This document shows positions 58,631-64,000 of a stretch of 64,000 nt of DNA, piece by piece. The position numbers and the translations under genes were made by a program. The DNA comes from Leucocoprinus leucothites. Its lineage: Eukaryota; Basidiomycota; Agaricomycetes; Agaricales; Agaricaceae. Location: the NCBI GenBank assembly GCA_013368445.1, contig JAACJO010000009.1:62001-126000 (forward strand), given 5' to 3'. Position 1 is the stretch's first letter. Each line of letters begins with the position of its first letter. The notes beneath the pieces were generated by a model. That model did not search any database. It was not told the origin of the DNA and worked only from the letters and a program-made list of their open reading frames with translations.

Positions 58631-59919
58631 TCAGAATCGACCGAAACGTTTCTTTTTCTTCATCTGTAAACTTTTCAGTCCATGATAAAATAACGCGGGA
58701 ATCAACTCACTGGTTCACTAAGGCCATAGAACTCGCGGAGATTGTATCCAACCACAATCCCCATCGCCCTCACCTCTGCGAAATGACCCCGGAACTCGCG
58801 CAAGCACAAAATATATTCCTCTTCAATCATCCGCTCTAATCGCTCTTTCTCGGTTGGTTTCAACCCCTCCTTATCCGCCTGAGCCAGAAGTGGTTCCAAT
58901 ATCCTCTTCTGATCATCATCGGCCCTCCAAAACTTTGCCCGTATACCCCTACCATACTCTGTCTTGTCAAGCTCTGCATACAGCTCACCTAACTCGTTCT
59001 GCAAATATATGACTCTGCTGTCTTCCTCAGCCTTCTTCCTTTCCTCTGCATCTCTTTTTATCCTTCTTTCCAAGATGTGATCTGTTATCATGCCTAACCT
59101 TTTCGACCGATCTTCCGCCTTTCCATCCAGCGAAGCTCTTGTAAGAGCAGTGATTTCATGAACAAAACACCAAGCTTCATCTTTGTCCATCCAAGGTAGC
59201 TGGCCAAATGCCAACCCCCTCTCCATGTCCGATCTGAGTACCTCTCGGATCCTCTGCTCCTGTTTCTGACCCTTCTCCAAGTCGACCTTGTCCCAACATG
59301 TTGAGAGAAAAGTCACGTTGTCCATCTCCACCTTCACATCCCCCTCAAAAATCTCCTTCATGGAATTCCAGCCATATCGGATTCCATTTGTTAGGCTCCA
59401 ATCAGCGCGAATGTCATGCACCCAAATGTAGGTGCTGAATTTGGCACCAGCCTTGTCCCTTCAGGCCGCTGATTAACAGGAGCACAATAGTCTTGAGCTT
59501 AATATCACTGACATCTGACTGAGAATGCGTTGAAGCCCTTGCTTCACTTGGGGCTTAAAATATGAATCTAGATTGGGCATGGCGACAAAGAGAATTTGAG
59601 CGCCTGATGTGCTGTGCCTGACTTTCTGGGGAACAAACTTCGACCAGATCAAATCATGTGTGGTGCCGGCAAGGAGGTTGAAGAGCTGGAGTTGATGAGT
59701 ACATAAGGGATTGGATACATATTTCACAGGTGCTCACCTCTCTGCGGGGGGTGGGATACCAGGACCACAGACTGAAAAGTCGGAATCATGGGTTATCTTA
59801 CAAGATATTCTGATTATTGAAAATACATACAAGATCACAATGTCGTCCTTCTGTATCGTGTTTGCAACTTTATCCGCTGATTCAAGGCATTCGCGCGTAC
59901 GCTCCTCCCAGTTGGACAT
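58631..59919 (-). CDS. AIG1/GIMAP-like P-loop protein lacking Walker A, copy 4 (intact)
   Basis: Exons 59831-59919, about 59727-59760, 59513-59685, 58711-59458 and 58631-58663 give about 358 aa without interruption. FLWSWYPTPRRE occupies the P-loop site, then LFNLLAGTTHDLIWSKFVPQ and ILFVAMPNLDSY at G3. Further motifs are VEMDNVTFLSTCWDKVDLEK, GLAFGQLPWMDKDEAW, an ERRIKRDAEERKKAEEDSR coil insert, LQNELGELYAELDKTEYGRG and EEYILCLREFRGHFAEVRAM. The last exon reads MKKKKRFGRF. It is the longest intact copy, with a longer coil than copy 1. The upstream 47-nt spacing and all donor/acceptor pairs match copy 3. No nucleotide-binding lysine, so a GTPase role is unlikely; scaffold or membrane association is speculation. 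Confidence 0.65.
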
Positions 59920-60110
59920 GTCAAAGGTGCTAGAGAATGTCTCGACCGTAGGGAGGGAGAGAACTTTGGCGAAGCACCCCCGCCAAAGCTCATATAGCAA
60001 CCATCCCTAACACACGTGTTGCATCACAGATCGAGACGCTTGTCAAATCATGATTATCAATTGCTGGTTGGGATCAGTGATATCGGTGATCTTACGAAAT
60101 TCCGCTGAAC
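59920..60110. repeat. Block G, copy following GTPase-like copy 4
   Basis: Short repeat copy which, unlike in the other units, runs directly into a PBP fragment. Confidence 0.4.
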
Positions 60111-60480
60111 TCTAGGCCCTCTGGGTGTACGCATACTCAAAGTGGTACTACCAATACCCTCGTTTCACGTGCACTTGAAGGCCCGTCCCTACCCCCACAA
60201 ATACACGAATTTGGTTCTCCTCTGCCGCAGGAATACAATCCCGTCTTGAGATTTACCCCCAGCGATGAGGAAGAAGTGGATCCGGCACATGTTTAAGTTG
60301 TTAAGGAAGAGAATTCATCGAGTCAAAGTATTGGGAAGACATTTGTGGAGTAGGTGCGGTTGTATGATGCGCAGAATGGGGAGGGTGGGCAACGGGTCGT
60401 TGAGCATTTTACTATTTGCGTAGACAGGGGGGAGCCTTTGTCCACTAGGACATCGAGTAATTGGAGCCCGCACAAGTAGC
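60111..60480 (+). pseudogene. PBP gene 3'-exon fragment, copy A4
   Basis: Begins at the last-intron acceptor region and follows the PBP last exon (WVYAYSKWYYQYPRF-like text, PAHV, VRLYDAQNGEGGQRVVEHF and TSSNWSPHK). Stops and deletions are present. It is the longest of the three fragments. Confidence 0.65.
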
Positions 60481-61150
60481 GAATACTGTTATCGTCATAC
60501 ATGGTGTATTTCAGCGCGGAAAAAAGGGAAATGTGTTGTTCACGTAGACATTCAAGTGTGATATAGATGCAAGGCAGCAGAAACGCAAGAAAGATGGATG
60601 TGGCTCTGGGATAGTACTATTGGATCTCCGATCCTGGTTCTTCCTCCTCTCCTTCCGCGAATGTCGACTAGATGGTCACTCTTGTCGATTCAAGTGGACT
60701 GACCAATGCTTCCATCAACGCGGGCACGTTTCTTTGATGACATTTGCGCTGGATTACTAGAAGGTTCCCCTGGAGGCGCCGAAGGCTCGGTGAGGGCAGG
60801 TTTCGAGTCTGCTTCCATGGGTACGGCACCGTTTGTCTGGGGGACGACGAGGTGCGGTCCAAGGAAGACGGCTCTATGGTTCTTCAATTTTCTAGTAGTG
60901 TAGCGTTAGAGAGCGAGTGAGAGTAACTCAACGTACGAGCTCGGAGGGCCAGTGGTTTGGTGCTTGTTGTTGCCCTTGCATGAGCAGCGTCTTGGGGATA
61001 ATCCGAACATCGTAACTCTGAAAAATGACATCAACGTCAGTTAAGTGGTCGCAGCATCAGGTGAAGTTTGGCAAACAATTTTACAGTAATCTCGCGGAGC
61101 ACATAGGTCTACAATATAAACAACACCACCATTCAACAACCACCACTATC
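60481..61150. repeat. Blocks B and D, fourth copy
   Basis: Closest to the first copy at 32.5-33.1 kb and likewise without block C. Best-kept minus-strand reading: RCSCKGNNKHQTTGPPSS, a GTACGT donor, then KLKNHRAVFLGPHLVVPQT, TEPSAPPGEPSSNPAQ and KKRARVDGSIG. It may be two or three exons of an unidentified nuclear protein. Confidence 0.45.
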
Positions 61151-63778
61151 ATCACTCAAGGCCTTGCACTCGTCAACTGAACGTTCATTCGATGATCACG
61201 CACTTGGGTGGTTCGAGGTGGGATGAGGGATTGCAAGGGAAGGGGATGTATCGACTGCGACGATGTTGTTCATACGTGATGTCGATACTTCCGTTGGTGA
61301 GAGGGCGTGGCACGGTGGGAGACTATCAATCGCGTGGTGAGATAGTCCAGCCGGGAACGATTCAATTTGAGTAAGTCATCCTCATGCGAAGCAGGCCCAT
61401 GACGTACCCAAGTCATTCAGCGAAATCATATTGCAAACTCTGTAGGAGTTCCATCACGTATTCGCCCAGTCTAGATTTATCCCAGAGGACCCTGTATATC
61501 AAGCAACCAACAACGGAGAAAACGATGCGATCGAGTGTATGAGTAAACATCCATTGGCCGAAATGTGGCGTTGTAGACTGCTGCAGTGGAGGTCAACGTA
61601 CCATATACCAAACTCGTGGTGCCGATTTATGCCAGCACCCCTCCAAAGCACTCGTAGGTTGTCAATAGTGTTGGATCACGATCCTGAGGCATGAATAGTG
61701 AGACAGATAGAGACAATCGGGTCCCCGACGTTCATTCGGACTGTGTTGGGAGCGAGGATACCGTATGCCTCCATCACTGGTGCTGAGTAGGCGGTAACGG
61801 TGTGCGTGAGGTGATGCTGTATGTCATTGCACGCACGATGGCATCAATTGGTCCAAAAATGACGCCCGCCAAGAAGAGGTTGAGGCTGATGGAAATGAGG
61901 CGCAATTTAGTGAGATGAAATGGTGTAAGAGGTGGGGGTGTTGTTGTCAAGGGGTGAGTGAGAGGCTGGAGATAGGTCTGTCATTGGCCAGTACAATGAG
62001 CTATATTTGACAATCAGCGTAATATAGTCAAGAGGGCGGGGGACCAAGTGAGAGTAGAAACATATTATCCAATATGCAATGCGCCAATTAGGCGTGGATC
62101 CAAGGAATCCAAACGAAATGAGCGTACTGCGAACCCTTAATGCTATCCTAAACGCCCCACAATGCATCTGGTTTTACAAGGACATGCGTGCCGGTTCTTC
62201 AAGCCTGTGACCTTGGCCTTGGGGAGCTTGCTTGGTAGTGGCATACCCACGTTGGGACTTTGGCGACGGGGTCAAAGGGTGAAGTGGTGGGATTTGCAAG
62301 GTGTACAGGAGGGAAACTGATATGAATAGCACGTCCAGATGCGGGATAAGCTATTTTCATACCTATTTCATCCAACGCAACCGCATCGTGGGCCGCTTTC
62401 TGGGCGGGGCGACGATATAGTGGTGAACACGCCAACGTAGTGAATAGTGGGCCCGTACAACACAGCAAATACGGCCACCAACTATCCAGCAAGGAGGAAA
62501 TTCGAGCAAAAGTCCTGTGAGGAGGGTAAGAGAACCTGACTGAATCTAGACTGGACGCAATGTTGATGAGAAGAGAGCTTGATCAGTCCGAAATTTAAAC
62601 TCCGCCGAATTTCAGCGTCAAGTTCCAAAATAAGATACTCACGACCCCTCACGCGCACACTCCATCCTCTATCTCTCAATCATAACATGCTTAACCAGGA
62701 TGTCGTCTTTAGCTACCTGGCCACATCAGCCAACAGCCACAATGCCCAGCACATGGACTAAGCACCTTATATTCTGGATAACGGGCCATGGAAAGGATGA
62801 GGACGAGGGTTATACAGGTACATGCATCTCTTTCCAACTTGAAAGGCGGATAGAATTTTTGACCAGTAGCTAATCGACACCGTAGCGCACTCACATCCTC
62901 GCCGTTCATACGTCTAGTTCATGGGCTACGTGTCAGCTGTACCTTGGGAGAGTTCGGCTTCGAATCATTTGGTCCTTGCGCTCCAAGATCATCGAATATC
63001 CGAGACCGAAGCATGTGACTCACGAGAAAGAGAGCGCTCCGTATTGCGTTAATGGAAAACGTCCGGTGGCAAGACGAAGAGAGTCGATTTAGCGCACTGA
63101 AATAAGGGTACGCTGTGACGCAGTAGTCTCCTCGGTCGATCCCTCATCTTTTAGAAGGAACCGTGGCTTCAAGCTCCCGACAATGCCACTGTTAAATCCT
63201 TTCCCCCACCTACTACGCCTCACGTTCACCGTGTCATTCACTGCGACGAGCTGAGTGCGCGCTCCGCCATGGCCTCTTGCGAATTAACTTGTCTTACGGA
63301 TTGCAACAACAGACTGCGATCCATCTTTCCCTCCAATCTTGATTACTGGCGACTTTGACGTACCATGCTTCCGTCCTCTGAATGCTCGCATCGGAGGACG
63401 GCCTCGATCTTTAACAATGCTGCGCATGCGGCCCTGGAGTATCCTCAGGGGCAATTCGTTCAATTCATCGCAAAATAAAAGGTACGAGTTTTATTCCGCA
63501 TATTTCCCCAATTTTATCAACCATTGTTAGGACACACTATTCTCTCCTGAGTGCTTAGGCTGTCTGCCTCGATTCCTAGTCTAATGTTAAGGCATTTCTT
63601 CGGCCGCGGTTGTAGAATCTGCCATTATATTCATAATTCGAGAACTTGATTCATCCGGAGTCGTACGTACGTAGAGGGACTGAGACGCGAACTCGAAAAC
63701 CATTATGATACGAGGACGTGAAAGAAACAGTTGAGATGATGTGCTTCACAACCCATGAGTGCTTGAGCACCCGAGCCA
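61151..63778. repeat. Blocks H and I, third (diverged) copy
   Basis: Weakly homologous to 40.0-42.5 and 47.9-50.4 kb (H) and to 37.1-37.9 kb (I). No gene is open across it. Confidence 0.4.
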
Positions 63779-64000
63779 TCAGAATAGACCAAAACGCTTC
63801 TTTTTCTGCACGTACAAACGCTTCAGCACATGATAAGGCAGTACAGGAATTGACCCACTGGCTCGCGAAGACCATAGAACTCGCGGAGATTGTATCCAAC
63901 CTCAATCCCCATCGCCCTCACCTCGGCGAAATGACCACGGAACTCGCGCAAACACAATAAATACTCCTCATTGATTAGTCTCTCCAGCTTATCTTTCTCC
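63779..64000 (-). CDS. AIG1/GIMAP-like P-loop family, copy 5, 3' end only (cut by window edge)
   Basis: The last exon and part of the coiled-coil exon are visible. The conserved coil end (LRQ/LREFRGHFAEVRAM-type text) leads to a GTGGGT donor. The acceptor used by the other copies (GTAG) is GTAC here; a CAG six bases downstream would keep the frame and give KKKRFGLF. The stop is at 63779-63781. Whether the rest is intact cannot be seen. Confidence 0.5.

Noticed and set aside
1..64000. CRISPR arrays, bacterial operons or LTR retrotransposons
   Set aside because: No regularly spaced short repeats, no ribosome-binding-site operon structure and no reverse transcriptase or integrase motifs were seen.

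Overview
The window reads as nuclear DNA of a filamentous basidiomycete, most likely a mushroom-forming Agaricomycete. Genes are broken by many 49-70 nt introns, the F-box, SDR and POT families are of fungal type, and orthologues of ATG13, ECM14 and the Ctp1/Sae2/CtIP resection factor are present. Gene models below were built by hand from reading frame, splice sites and conserved motifs, so boundaries are predictions.

Bases 1-31,000 are a normal gene-dense region. In order: ATG13 (-), an F-box protein (-), an ECM14-type carboxypeptidase-like pseudoenzyme (+), an unrecognised serine-rich protein (-), Ctp1/Sae2/CtIP (-), a secreted tungstate/anion-type periplasmic-binding-protein homologue (PBP, -), a weak hypothetical gene (-), a short-chain dehydrogenase-like protein with a GC-AG intron (-), a second F-box protein (+), and two head-to-head POT/PTR2 peptide transporters (- and +).

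Bases 31,000-64,000 are different: a tandem segmental-duplication array. Its repeating order is PBP copy or fragment, blocks B/C/D, block E, a GTPase-like gene, and blocks G/H. One unit (38.03-46.25 kb) is about 8.2 kb; the next (46.25-58.63 kb) is about 8.0 kb once a 4.41 kb insertion is removed. The insertion is a structurally complete hAT transposon (50,746-55,155) with an 8-bp target-site duplication, 11-bp perfect terminal repeats and an uninterrupted multi-exon transposase. The array carries five copies of a divergent AIG1/GIMAP-like P-loop gene whose Walker A motif is missing in the four copies where it can be read. Three copies are intact (324, 353 and 358 aa by my model), one is a pseudogene with an enlarged coiled coil, and one runs off the window end. 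The 38-46 kb unit has lost most of its CpG dinucleotides compared with its neighbour, which suggests methylation-linked decay.

The most unusual items are the family of Walker-A-less GTPase-like proteins kept open through repeated duplication, the in-frame duplication of a phospho-motif exon in the Ctp1 orthologue, and a 7-nt microexon in the ECM14 gene.
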